The notes beneath the pieces were generated by a model. The model was given only the letters and a program-made list of their open reading frames with translations. It ran no database searches and had not been told where the DNA came from. From the NCBI RefSeq assembly GCF_014269035.2, contig NZ_JABWRP020000013.1:124001-188000 (forward strand): a stretch of DNA of 64,000 nt. The letters are read 5' to 3'. Both the position numbers and the translations under genes were made by a program. The stretch is from Pseudomonas vlassakiae (lineage in GTDB: Bacteria; Pseudomonadota; Gammaproteobacteria; Pseudomonadales; Pseudomonadaceae). Below are positions 18,036 to 26,334 of the stretch, in pieces (the first letter of the stretch is position 1; each line of letters begins with the position of its first letter).

Positions 18036-18713
18036 TTACAGGCAGTAGTAGTAACCACGGCTACGCAGCGCGACGATCCGCGCCCGCCCATCGGCATGCG
18101 GGCCGATCTTCTTGCGCAGGTTACTGACATGCATGTCCAGGCTGCGGTCGTACAGGGTCAGCTTGCGCCCCAGGGCGATCTGCGCCAGTTCCTGCTTGTC
18201 CAGCGGCTCGCCCGGTTGGCGCAGCAGTGCTTCGAGGATTCGGCTTTCGGACAGGGTCAGGCTCATGTCGCGGCCATCGATGCTGACCACGCCGCGCACC
18301 GGGCTGAACGCCAGGTCACCGATCTCCAGCTGGGTGGTGGTGGCGGTGGGGTGGCTGCGGCGCAGCACGGCGCGCAGGCGCGCGGTGAGCTCACGGGGGT
18401 CGCAGGGCTTGGCCAGGTAATCGTCGGCGCCCAGCTCCAGGCCGAGGATGCGGTCCAGCGGTTCGCCACGGGCCGACAGCATCAGCACCGGCAGCTCGGC
18501 ATGTTCGCTGCGCAGTTGCTTGAGCAGCTCCAGGCCACTGCCGTCGGGCAGCATCACATCCAGCACCACGGCCGCCGGGGCATGCTCGGCCAAGGCCTGG
18601 CGCGCGCTCACGCCATCGTGGCAGGCGCGTACCGCAAACCCTTCCTGGGTCAGCCAGCTGCCGAGCAGCTCGCAGAGTTCCTGGTCATCATCAATCAGTA
18701 ACAGCTCGCTCAT
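18036..18713 (-). CDS. CpxR-like OmpR-family response regulator
   Basis: 225 residues. Receiver domain with acidic pocket (DDD, residues 8-10), phospho-acceptor Asp52 in VVLDVMLPDGS and Lys in YLAKP, then an OmpR/PhoB winged helix (SESRILEALL ... DRSLDMHVSNLRKKIG ... RSRGYYYCL). The C-terminal wing matches CpxR/RstA-type regulators. It is the first gene of the locus, followed by the Spy/CpxP-like protein and the CpxA-like kinase. A GC hairpin (ATGGGGC...GCCCCAT) sits right after its stop. Confidence 0.88.
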   Translation of the reverse strand: MSELLLIDDDQELCELLGSWLTQEGFAVRACHDGVSARQALAEHAPAAVVLDVMLPDGSGLELLKQLRSEHAELPVLMLSARGEPLDRILGLELGADDYLAKPCDPRELTARLRAVLRRSHPTATTTQLEIGDLAFSPVRGVVSIDGRDMSLTLSESRILEALLRQPGEPLDKQELAQIALGRKLTLYDRSLDMHVSNLRKKIGPHADGRARIVALRSRGYYYCL

Positions 18714-18857
18714 GACTCACTCAATTCAACCATTGACGGCGTCTTCTGTGTCCGCCAGTGGCAAAGATACCGCAGACTGAGGACGAGCGTGCACTTCGAG
18801 CCTGCAATTAGAGCGGGGCAGGCCGCGTCGCCGGCTCGATCGGCGACGCGGTGGCAA

Positions 18858-19157
18858 TCAAGGCAGGACTTGCTTGAACGGCTTGACGACGACCTTGTCG
18901 TACACGCCGGCGGCGATGTACGGGTCGGCATCGGCCCAGGCCTGGGCGGCGGCCAGGGAGTCGAACTCGGCGACGATCAGGCTGCCGCTGAAGCCGGCTT
19001 CACCCGGGTCGTTGCTGTCGATGGCCGGGTGCGGGCCGGCCAGTACCACGCGGCCTTCGGCCTTGAGCTGCTGCAGGCGCTCGATGTGCGCCGGGCGTGC
19101 GGCCAGGCGTTTTTCCAGGGAGTTCGCGACGTCGCTGGCGATGATGGCGTAGAGCAT
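18858..19157 (-). CDS. yciI: YciI-family protein
   Basis: 99 residues; start MLYAIIASDV, conserved RPAHIERLQQLKAEGRVVLAGP and a final ADPYIAAGVYDKVVVKPF segment, the hallmarks of the YciI/YCII ferredoxin-like fold. The His and Asp of the putative active site are present; the reaction is unknown. The ATG is one base past the yciB stop, so the two are cotranscribed. Confidence 0.9.
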   Translation of the reverse strand: MLYAIIASDVANSLEKRLAARPAHIERLQQLKAEGRVVLAGPHPAIDSNDPGEAGFSGSLIVAEFDSLAAAQAWADADPYIAAGVYDKVVVKPFKQVLP

Positions 19158-19158
19158 G

Positions 19159-19752
19159 TCAATCCTTGGGTTTGGAGGTGGAGGGGTCGTCGTGCAGGTG
19201 ACGCGACAGGTAAACACCCTGCGCCACCAGGAAGATCACGGTCATGCCCAGGCTGCCGAACACCTTGAAGTCGACCCAGAAGTCCTGGAAGGTAAAGGCA
19301 ACGAACAGGTTGGCGGCGCCGCAGAACACGAAGAAGGCGACCCAGGCCACGTTCAGGCGCGACCAGATGGCGTCGGGCAGGGTCAAGGCGTGGCCCATGA
19401 TGCGCTTGATCAGCACCCGGTCGCCGATGAAGTGACTACCGGCGAAGCCCAGGGCGAACAGCCAGTTGACCACCGGCGCCTTCCACTTGAGGAAGGTTTC
19501 GCTGTGAAAGGTCAGGGTCAGGCCACCGAACACCAGGCAGGCGATCAAGGTCAGCCACTGGCCCTTCTCCAGTTTGCGCTGGCGCAGGAACAGTGCGCCG
19601 TAAACCACCAGCGAGCTGATGATCAGCATTGCCGTGGCGCTGTAGATGCCGCCGAATTCGAAGCTGTGACCGGCGACGTCCACCGGGCGCGGGTCGAGCT
19701 TGTAGACGATGAAGAACAGCAGCAGCGGGATGAAATCGATGAATTGTTTCAC
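19159..19752 (-). CDS. yciB: Septation-associated inner-membrane protein YciB (IspZ)
   Basis: 197 residues with five or six hydrophobic helices; start VKQFIDFIPLLLFFIVYKL and HFIGDRVLIKRIMG are typical of YciB. The protein is linked to cell-envelope synthesis and septation. I start at GTG 19752, where family members start; the frame is open 69 bases further upstream. Operon with yciI; diverges from the rnm-like gene. Confidence 0.9.
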   Translation of the reverse strand: MKQFIDFIPLLLFFIVYKLDPRPVDVAGHSFEFGGIYSATAMLIISSLVVYGALFLRQRKLEKGQWLTLIACLVFGGLTLTFHSETFLKWKAPVVNWLFALGFAGSHFIGDRVLIKRIMGHALTLPDAIWSRLNVAWVAFFVFCGAANLFVAFTFQDFWVDFKVFGSLGMTVIFLVAQGVYLSRHLHDDPSTSKPKD

Positions 19753-19819
19753 AATGGCAGCCAGGATCGGGATGTGACGGCATAATAACAAACATCGATT
19801 CCAGCGAAAGCGCTCCTCC

Positions 19820-20680
19820 ATGAATGTTGATCTGCACTGTCACAGCACGGCCTCCGACGGCGCCCTGTCGCCTGCGGACCTGGTCGCCCGGGCCCACGAG
19901 CACGGGGTGCAAACGCTGGCACTGACCGACCACGATACCCTCGAAGGGCTGGCCGAGGCGCGCCAGGCCTGCCATGCGCGTGGCATGCACTGGGTCAGCG
20001 GCGTGGAACTGTCGTGCACCTGGGGGGGCGCGACCATTCACGTGCTGGGCTACAACTTCCCGCTCGAAGCGCCGCCCTTGCTCCAGGCCATCGAGGCCTT
20101 GCACCGCGGCCGCTGGTTGCGCGCCGAGGAAATCGACAAACGGTTGGCGGCCAAGGGCATGCCGGGCGCCCTCGACGGCGCACGGGCCGTGCAGCAAGAG
20201 CTGGGCGACAGCGGTAACGCCCCGGCGCGGCCGCACTTTGCCGAGTTCCTGGTGCGCGCCGGCCATGTCAAGGACCGCGCCGAGGCCTTCCGCAAGTGGC
20301 TCGGGGCCGGCAAGCTGGGCGACGTCAAGCAGCACTGGCCGACGCTCGATGAAACTGTCGCCACCCTGCGCCAGTCCAACGCCTGGGTGAGCCTTGCGCA
20401 TCCCATGCATTACGATCTGACCCGCAGCAAGCGCAGGCGCCTGATTGCCGACTATATTCAGGCAGGCGGGCAGGCACTTGAAGTGGTCAACGGGATGATG
20501 CCGGCCGAGCAGGTGGGCACGATGTCCATCCTCACCCGTGAGTTCGGCCTGCTGGCAAGCGCTGGCAGCGATTTCCACGGCCCCGGCACCTGGGGCGAGA
20601 TCGGTGCCTACCGGCCATTGCCCGAGGACTTGCCACCTCTGTGGCGTCGATTCAGCCATGAACAGCCTATGGCGCTATGA
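19820..20680 (+). CDS. rnm: PHP-domain 5'-3' exoribonuclease (RNase AM, YciV)
   Basis: 286 residues. The trinuclear metal site of PHP phosphoesterases is complete: DLHCHST, LTDHDT, SGVELSC, ARPHFAEF, SLAHPMHY and SAGSDFHG. The E. coli homologue YciV matures the 5' ends of rRNAs. The downstream yciO-like gene begins 14 bases after the stop, so the pair is an operon as in enterics. Confidence 0.9.
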   Translation: MNVDLHCHSTASDGALSPADLVARAHEHGVQTLALTDHDTLEGLAEARQACHARGMHWVSGVELSCTWGGATIHVLGYNFPLEAPPLLQAIEALHRGRWLRAEEIDKRLAAKGMPGALDGARAVQQELGDSGNAPARPHFAEFLVRAGHVKDRAEAFRKWLGAGKLGDVKQHWPTLDETVATLRQSNAWVSLAHPMHYDLTRSKRRRLIADYIQAGGQALEVVNGMMPAEQVGTMSILTREFGLLASAGSDFHGPGTWGEIGAYRPLPEDLPPLWRRFSHEQPMAL

Positions 20681-20693
20681 ACAGGACGACTTT

Positions 20694-21323
20694 GTGAGCC
20701 AATTTTTCCAGATTCATCCGGAGAACCCACAACCGCGCCTGATCCGCCAGGCGGTGGAGATCATCCGCAAGGGCGGCGTGGTGGTCTACCCGACCGACTC
20801 GGCCTATGCCCTGGGTTGCCAGATTGGCGACAAGGCGGCGATTGAGCGCGTGCGCCGCCTGCGCGGCCTGGACAAGACCCACAACTTCACCCTGATGTGC
20901 TGCGACATGTCGCAACTGGGGCTGTACGCCAAGGTCGACACCGGCACCTTCCGCCTGCTCAAGGCCCATGTGCCCGGGCCCTACACCTTCATTCTCAACG
21001 GTACCCGCGAAGTGCCGCGCCTGCTGCTGCATGAAAAGCGCCGCACCATCGGCCTGCGCGTGCCTGACCACGGCATCACCCTGGCGCTGTTGGCCGAACT
21101 GGGCGAGCCGCTGATGAGCGTGAGCCTCATCCTGCCGGGCGACACCGAGCCGATGACCGATCCCTACGAGATCCGCGAGCGCCTGGAGCACCATGTGGAC
21201 CTGGTCATCGACGGCGGCTTTGGCGACCTCAAGGCCTCGACCATCATCGACCTGTCCGGCGACGAACCTGAGCTGATCCGCGAAGGCTGCGGCGACCCCA
21301 CGCCGTTCATGGTCAACGCGTGA
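20694..21323 (+). CDS. yciO: YciO/Sua5-family threonylcarbamoyl-AMP synthase-like protein
   Basis: 209 residues. KGGVVVYPTDSAYALGCQ is the nucleotide/threonine-binding signature of the Sua5/YrdC/YciO family, with KTHNFTLMCCD and KRRTIGLRVPDH further on. YciO is a paralogue of the t6A enzyme TsaC; its in vivo role is less certain. GTG 20694 with AGGA upstream is chosen as start. The stop overlaps the GTG of scpA (GTGA). Confidence 0.9.
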   Translation: MSQFFQIHPENPQPRLIRQAVEIIRKGGVVVYPTDSAYALGCQIGDKAAIERVRRLRGLDKTHNFTLMCCDMSQLGLYAKVDTGTFRLLKAHVPGPYTFILNGTREVPRLLLHEKRRTIGLRVPDHGITLALLAELGEPLMSVSLILPGDTEPMTDPYEIRERLEHHVDLVIDGGFGDLKASTIIDLSGDEPELIREGCGDPTPFMVNA

Positions 21324-22174
21324 GTCAGGTGGAAGTCGCCGAGGCGCCGGCCGAGCAGGCCGCTTCGCCCCAGCAGTTGCAACTGGCGCTGGTCTACGGC
21401 GAAGCACTCACCGAAATGCCGGTGGACCTGTACATCCCGCCGGACGCCCTGGAGGTCATCCTCGAAGCCTTCGAGGGGCCGCTGGACCTGCTGCTGTACC
21501 TGATCCGCAAGCAGAACATCGACATTCTGGACATCCCCGTGGCGGAGATCACACGCCAGTACATGGGCTATGTCGAGCTGATGAAGAGCGTGCGCCTGGA
21601 GCTGGCCGCCGAGTACCTGGTGATGGCCGCGATGCTCGCCGAAATCAAGTCGCGCATGCTGTTGCCGCGCTCGGCAGAGGTCGAGGAAGAGGAGGGCGAC
21701 CCGCGCGCCGAGCTGATCCGCCGGCTGCAGGAGTACGAGCGCTTCAAGGCTGCCGCCGAAGGCATCGACGAGTTGCCGCGGGTGGGCCGTGAGATCGTCG
21801 TGCCGTGTCTTGAGGCCCCCCAGGCCAAGGTGCGCAAGCTGCTGCCGCAGGTCAGCCTGGAAGAGCTGCTGGTGTCCATGGCCGAAGTCATGCGCCGCAA
21901 CGATCTGTTCGAGAGCCACCAGATCACCCGCGAGACGCTGTCCACCCGCGAGCGCATGAGTGATGTGCTGGAGCGCCTCAAAGGGGGGGCTTTCGTGCCG
22001 TTTGTCGAGCTGTTCTCTTCAGACGAGGGTAAGCTTGGCGTGGTGGTGACCTTCATGGCGATCCTCGAGCTGGTGAAGGAATCGCTGGTCGAACTGGTGC
22101 AGAATGCGCCCTTTGCGCCGATCCATGTGCGGCTGCGTCCCGAGTCTGTCGAAGAACCTGATGAACCTCAATGA
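21320..22174 (+). CDS. scpA: Segregation and condensation protein ScpA
   Basis: 284 residues; kleisin subunit joining SMC heads for chromosome condensation. EAFEGPLDLLLYLIRKQNIDILDIPV and AEYLVMAAMLAEIKSRMLLPR are diagnostic; the C-terminal winged helix (ILELVKESLVELVQ) binds SMC. The GTG start overlaps the yciO stop by four bases, and the stop overlaps scpB by 14 bases, indicating translational coupling. Confidence 0.93.
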   Translation: MSQVEVAEAPAEQAASPQQLQLALVYGEALTEMPVDLYIPPDALEVILEAFEGPLDLLLYLIRKQNIDILDIPVAEITRQYMGYVELMKSVRLELAAEYLVMAAMLAEIKSRMLLPRSAEVEEEEGDPRAELIRRLQEYERFKAAAEGIDELPRVGREIVVPCLEAPQAKVRKLLPQVSLEELLVSMAEVMRRNDLFESHQITRETLSTRERMSDVLERLKGGAFVPFVELFSSDEGKLGVVVTFMAILELVKESLVELVQNAPFAPIHVRLRPESVEEPDEPQ

Positions 22175-22931
22175 ACCCCGCGACCTGGCGTCGCTGATCG
22201 AAGCCTTCCTGCTCGCTTCGGGCAAGCCGCAGTCCCTCGAACGCCTCTACGAGCTGTTCGAGGAGGCCGAGCGCCCCGAGCCGAAGGTGTTCAAGAAGGC
22301 CCTGGAAGTGCTCGCCAAGTCCTGCGCCGGGCGGGCGTTCGAGCTCAAGGAGGTGGCCACCGGTTACCGCCTGCAGATTCGTGAAGACTTCGCGCCCTGG
22401 GTCGGACGGCTGTGGGAAGAGCGCCCGCAGCGATATTCCCGTGCGTTGCTCGAAACCATGGCGCTGATCGCCTACCGCCAGCCGATCACCCGTGGCGAGA
22501 TCGAGGATGTGCGGGGTGTGGCGGTCAACAGCAACATCATCAAGACGCTGATGGAGCGCGAGTGGATTCGCGTGGTCGGCTACCGCGAGGTGCCCGGGCG
22601 CCCGGCGATGTTCGCCACCACCAAGGCATTTCTCGATCACTTCAATCTCAAGAGCCTGGACGAGCTGCCAGCGCTGGCCGAACTGCGCGAGATGGAACCT
22701 CAACCGGTGCTTGATCCGGATGAGGCCCCGGTGCCGGCGCACATACAGGCCCTGGCCGATGCCAGCCTGGGCGAAGAGGAGGCCGTCGGCGAGGCGAAGG
22801 ACGAGACCAGTTTCCGCAGTTTGCTGGTGGAGCTCGACGCCATGGAGGAGGGGCTGAAGACCGACTTCGACGACCTGCGCGAGGAAGAGCCCGAGGCATC
22901 GGTGGCGGAAGAGGGCAAGTCGGAACCCTGA
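22161..22931 (+). CDS. scpB: Segregation and condensation protein ScpB
   Basis: 256 residues. Two winged helices with DLASLIEAFLLASGKP at the start and the signature LLETMALIAYRQPITRGEIE, VRGVAVNSNIIKTLMEREWI. The C-terminal ~70 residues are acidic and probably disordered. ATG 22161 lies inside scpA; the two proteins act as a complex with SMC. Confidence 0.93.
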   Translation: MNLNEPRDLASLIEAFLLASGKPQSLERLYELFEEAERPEPKVFKKALEVLAKSCAGRAFELKEVATGYRLQIREDFAPWVGRLWEERPQRYSRALLETMALIAYRQPITRGEIEDVRGVAVNSNIIKTLMEREWIRVVGYREVPGRPAMFATTKAFLDHFNLKSLDELPALAELREMEPQPVLDPDEAPVPAHIQALADASLGEEEAVGEAKDETSFRSLLVELDAMEEGLKTDFDDLREEEPEASVAEEGKSEP

Positions 22932-23102
22932 TTCTTCTGCCGGCAACGCCCACACACCACCATTAGGCAGAATTCACTCCCAAAGCCCACAAAAGCCTCT
23001 ACCCTGCAGTGCGTTCCCTCAGCGAACCGCGTATGATGCGCGGCCTTTTGGCGCGTTCGTCGCCAGAACCCTTATTTCATTCCTACACCGGGAGGTGCCC
23101 AG

Positions 23103-24167
23103 ATGAGTGAGCAAGACCTGCAAAATACCGAAATTACCCCACCAGCCGGCGAAAAGCTGCAGAAAGTGCTGGCGCGCATTGGCGTCGGCTCGCGCCGTGA
23201 CGTCGAAGCCTGGATCAGTCAGGGCCGCATCAAGGTCAACGGCGTCGAGGCCACCCTCGGCCTGCGTGTCGACCTGCACGACGCCATTACTGTCGATGGC
23301 AAGCTGATCAAGCGTGAAGAGGCCGCCGAGGCCACGCGCCGGGTAATCATGTACAACAAGCCCGACGGCGAGATCTGCACCCGTGACGACCCGGAAGGCC
23401 GCCCGACCGTGTTCGACCGCTTGCCGCGGCCAAAAGAAGGCCGCTGGATCAACATCGGCCGCCTCGACATCAACACCACTGGCCTGCTGCTGTTCACAAC
23501 CGACGGCGAACTGGCCAACCGCCTGATGCACCCGTCCTACGAGATGGACCGCGAGTACGCCGTGCGTGTGCGTGGTGAAGTCGATGACGAAATGATCGAT
23601 CGCCTCAAGGCCGGCGTGATGCTCGAAGACGGCCCGGCCAAGTTCACCGACATCCAGAAGGCACCAGGCGGCGAAGGCTTCAACCACTGGTACCACTGCG
23701 TGGTGATGGAAGGCCGTAACCGTGAAGTGCGCCGCCTGTGGGAATCCCAGGGCATGGTGGTCAGCCGCCTGAAGCGCGTGCGCTTCGGCCCGGTGTTCCT
23801 CAACTCCGACCTGCCGATGGGCCGCTGGCGTGAAATGACCCAGGGCGAAATCGACATCCTCGCCGCTGAAGTCGGCCTGCAGCCGGTTGCGCTGCCAGCC
23901 TTGAACCTCAAGGCCAAGGACAAGATGGAGCGCCTGCAGCGCAAGTCGAGCCGCCCGCTGGGGCGCAACGAGCGCGTGCGCAGCCTGCGTCCGGCCCATG
24001 AGGGTGCCGCGGCCGAGCGTCCAGCTCGCCAGTCGCGTGACGAAGCACCGCGCAAGGGCAACCGTGGCAGCGCCGTGGCCGAGCGCCCGAGCGAGATGCG
24101 CAAGCGCCCAGGCAAGCCTGACGGTGATAAGCCGGCTGGCCGTGGTCGCGGCAAGCCGCGGGGTTGA
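23103..24167 (+). CDS. rluB: 23S rRNA pseudouridine synthase RluB
   Basis: 354 residues. N-terminal S4 RNA-binding domain (EKLQKVLARIGVGSRRDVE), catalytic Asp in GRLDINTTGLLLFTTDGE, then the RsuA-family core (EGRNREVRRLWE). It modifies U2605 of 23S rRNA in E. coli. The last ~90 residues are a basic, low-complexity tail (R, K, P, G, A), common in this enzyme. Good SD (GGGAGG) before ATG; own promoter region and terminator. Confidence 0.93.
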   Translation: MSEQDLQNTEITPPAGEKLQKVLARIGVGSRRDVEAWISQGRIKVNGVEATLGLRVDLHDAITVDGKLIKREEAAEATRRVIMYNKPDGEICTRDDPEGRPTVFDRLPRPKEGRWINIGRLDINTTGLLLFTTDGELANRLMHPSYEMDREYAVRVRGEVDDEMIDRLKAGVMLEDGPAKFTDIQKAPGGEGFNHWYHCVVMEGRNREVRRLWESQGMVVSRLKRVRFGPVFLNSDLPMGRWREMTQGEIDILAAEVGLQPVALPALNLKAKDKMERLQRKSSRPLGRNERVRSLRPAHEGAAAERPARQSRDEAPRKGNRGSAVAERPSEMRKRPGKPDGDKPAGRGRGKPRG

Positions 24168-24188
24168 TTGCCCTGTGCAGCCATCAGG

Positions 24189-24213
24189 AACCAGCCTTCG
24201 GGCTGGTTTTTTT
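24189..24213 (+). terminator. rluB terminator
   Basis: AACCAGCC-TTC-GGGCTGGTT followed by seven T: a classic intrinsic terminator 20 bases after the rluB stop. Confidence 0.9.
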
Positions 24214-24301
24214 ATGCCTGTCACAATTCGGGTCGCCAGGCGGCCCCAACCTGTTGAACAAAAAGAATTTTTCGGACGACTGGCAAGTTTCTGAACCGTG
24301 T

Positions 24302-24319
24302 TGTAAAGAAAACTATACA
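24302..24319. promoter_or_regulatory. TyrR/PhhR-type box upstream of the AroP-like permease
   Basis: TGTAAA GAAAAC TATACA matches the TyrR-family consensus TGTAAA-N6-TTTACA at 11 of 12 positions. A degenerate second site (TGTAAA CAGAAC TTGCCG) starts at 24363, 61 bases downstream. The permease begins at 24811, so a long leader is implied. Confidence 0.5.
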
Positions 24320-24518
24320 TAGCGGCCCGAATTCTGCCGGCAATTCGGAAATTTCCTGCTCGTGTAAACAGAACTTGCCGCTCCGCCCGCCGCGAGGCCT
24401 CTGCTCCGATTCCGCCCGGTCTTGCTCAAACCCCCGTACCACGGTGGTATAGCGCTCATTGCCATGTGCAAAAGCCCGTCCACAGAGCCGGGCCAACAGA
24501 ACAACAAATGGAGGCGCC

Positions 24519-24689
24519 ATGTACGCCGATCACTTCGCCTTTTCAGGCTCCTACCACAGGATCGCTGCGTTTTTTCCCAAGGAAACGATGCAACGCGTTG
24601 ACGCCTGCACGTTTGCAGGGGTATACAGTGCGCCGCGTTTTACCTGTGACCCTCTTGCGTACCGCGCACTCCTGCCCACACCTGGCTGA
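24519..24689 (+). CDS. Possible 56-residue leader peptide
   Basis: A short frame with GGAGG four bases before its ATG, in the 640-base gap ahead of the AroP-type gene. Six of its first 19 residues are aromatic (Y2, F6, F8, Y12, F18, F19), an intriguing bias for a gene preceding an aromatic amino acid permease. Another frame starting at 24508 overlaps it. No clear attenuator follows the stop, so a coding or regulatory role is only a hypothesis. Confidence 0.3.
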   Translation: MYADHFAFSGSYHRIAAFFPKETMQRVDACTFAGVYSAPRFTCDPLAYRALLPTPG

Positions 24690-24810
24690 TCCGCCCCGGC
24701 GGTATCCGTTGGCAGGAAACCCAAGGTAACCACCTTGCCCATTCCGCTGCGCCACGAGCGCGGTGGGTCCGATTCCGTCACAGATAAAAACAATGCAGGT
24801 GACTTCGTTC

Positions 24811-26229
24811 ATGAGTGGACAAAACATGCATTCAGGCGAGCTCAAGCGGGGCCTGAAGAACCGCCACATCCAGTTGATCGCCCTCGGCGGCGCGATTGGT
24901 ACCGGCCTGTTCCTCGGCTCGGCAGGCGTGATGAAATCCGCCGGCCCGTCGATGATCCTCGGTTACGCCATCTGCGGCTTCATCGCCTTCATGATCATGC
25001 GCCAACTCGGCGAGATGATCGTCGAAGAGCCGGTGGCCGGCTCGTTCAGCCACTTCGCACACACCTACTGGGGCGGCTTCGCCGGTTTCCTGTCGGGGTG
25101 GAACTGCTGGGTGCTGTACATCCTGGTGGGCATGTCGGAGCTGTCGGCGGTAGGCAAGTACGTGCATTACTGGTGGCCGGAGATCCCGACCTGGGTCACG
25201 GCAGCAGCGTTCTTCGTGCTGATCAACGCCATCAACCTGATGAACGTGAAGTTCTTCGGTGAAGCTGAATTCTGGTTTGCCATCATCAAGGTCGTGGCCA
25301 TTGTCAGCATGATCGGCCTGGGTGCCTACCTGCTGACCAGCGGCAACGGCGGCCCTGACGCCTCGGTGAGCAACCTGTGGAGCCACGGCGGCTTCTTCCC
25401 GCATGGTGTCAGCGGCCTGGTGATGGCCTTGGCGTTCATCATGTTCTCGTTCGGTGGCCTGGAAATGCTTGGTTTCACCGCCGCCGAGGCCGACAAGCCA
25501 AAGACCGTGATCCCGAAAGCGATCAACCAGGTCATCTACCGTATCCTGATCTTCTATGTCGGCGCTCTGGTCGTGCTGCTGTCGCTGACCCCATGGGACA
25601 ACCTGGTCGCCAGCATCGATGCGTCCGGCGGCAGCTATGGCAGCAGCCCGTTCGTCCAGGTGTTCTCGCTGCTGGGCAGCGATGTGGCGGCCAACCTGCT
25701 GAACTTCGTGGTACTGACCGCAGCGCTGTCGGTCTACAACAGTGGCACCTACTGCAACGCCCGCATGCTGCTGGGCATGGCCGAGCAGGGTGATGCCCCG
25801 GCCTCGCTGGCCAAGGTCGACAAGCGCGGCGTGCCGGTGCGTTCGATCCTGGTGTCGGCGGGTGTGACCCTGATCGCCGTGCTGCTCAACTACCTGATGC
25901 CGCAGAATGCGCTGGAGCTGCTGATGTCGCTGGTAGTGGCAACTCTGGTGATCAACTGGGCGATGATCAGCTACTCGCACCTGAAGTTCCGCCAGCACCT
26001 TGACCGCGTTGGGCAGAAGCCGCTGTTCAAGGCGCTGTGGTACCCGTACGGCAACTACCTGGTGCTGGCCTTCGTGGTGCTGATCCTCGGCATCATGCTG
26101 ATGATTCCGGGCATCCAGGTGTCGGTGTATGCGATTCCGGTGTGGCTGGCGGCGATGCTGCTGGCGTACCTGGCCAAGGGGCGTCGTCGGCCGCTGGCCA
26201 ATGGCACTGCTGGTACCGTGGCCAAGTAA
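24811..26229 (+). CDS. aroP: AroP-type aromatic amino acid permease
   Basis: 472 residues, twelve hydrophobic segments, APC superfamily (AAT family). The opening HIQLIALGGAIGTGLFLGS is the conserved substrate-binding helix 1 motif, followed by GYAICGFIAFMIMRQLGEM and FSFGGLEMLGFTAAEA. The sequence matches what I know of P. putida AroP2; import of Phe, Tyr and Trp by H+ symport is expected. Start at ATG 24811 with AGGTGA 8 bases upstream, in preference to ATG 24793. A TyrR-type box lies ~490 bases upstream and a terminator follows. Confidence 0.9.
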   Translation: MSGQNMHSGELKRGLKNRHIQLIALGGAIGTGLFLGSAGVMKSAGPSMILGYAICGFIAFMIMRQLGEMIVEEPVAGSFSHFAHTYWGGFAGFLSGWNCWVLYILVGMSELSAVGKYVHYWWPEIPTWVTAAAFFVLINAINLMNVKFFGEAEFWFAIIKVVAIVSMIGLGAYLLTSGNGGPDASVSNLWSHGGFFPHGVSGLVMALAFIMFSFGGLEMLGFTAAEADKPKTVIPKAINQVIYRILIFYVGALVVLLSLTPWDNLVASIDASGGSYGSSPFVQVFSLLGSDVAANLLNFVVLTAALSVYNSGTYCNARMLLGMAEQGDAPASLAKVDKRGVPVRSILVSAGVTLIAVLLNYLMPQNALELLMSLVVATLVINWAMISYSHLKFRQHLDRVGQKPLFKALWYPYGNYLVLAFVVLILGIMLMIPGIQVSVYAIPVWLAAMLLAYLAKGRRRPLANGTAGTVAK

Positions 26230-26246
26230 GCAGTGATTGCTGGAAG

Positions 26247-26281
26247 AAACCCGATGTCAGGCGACTGGCATCGGGTTTTTT
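26247..26281 (+). terminator. Terminator of the AroP-like gene
   Basis: AAACCCGATG ... CATCGGGTTT followed by a T run, 18 bases after the stop. Confidence 0.9.
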
Positions 26282-26285
26282 GTTG

Positions 26286-26332
26286 CCTGTTCCGGCCTCT
26301 CGCGGGTAAAACCGCGAAGAGGTCGGAACAGG
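26286..26332. repeat. REP-derived palindrome
   Basis: CCTGTTCCGGCCTCTCGCGG and its near-inverse separated by GTAAAA form a single long hairpin in the gap between the converging permease and LysR genes. Confidence 0.7.
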
Positions 26333-26334
26333 CG

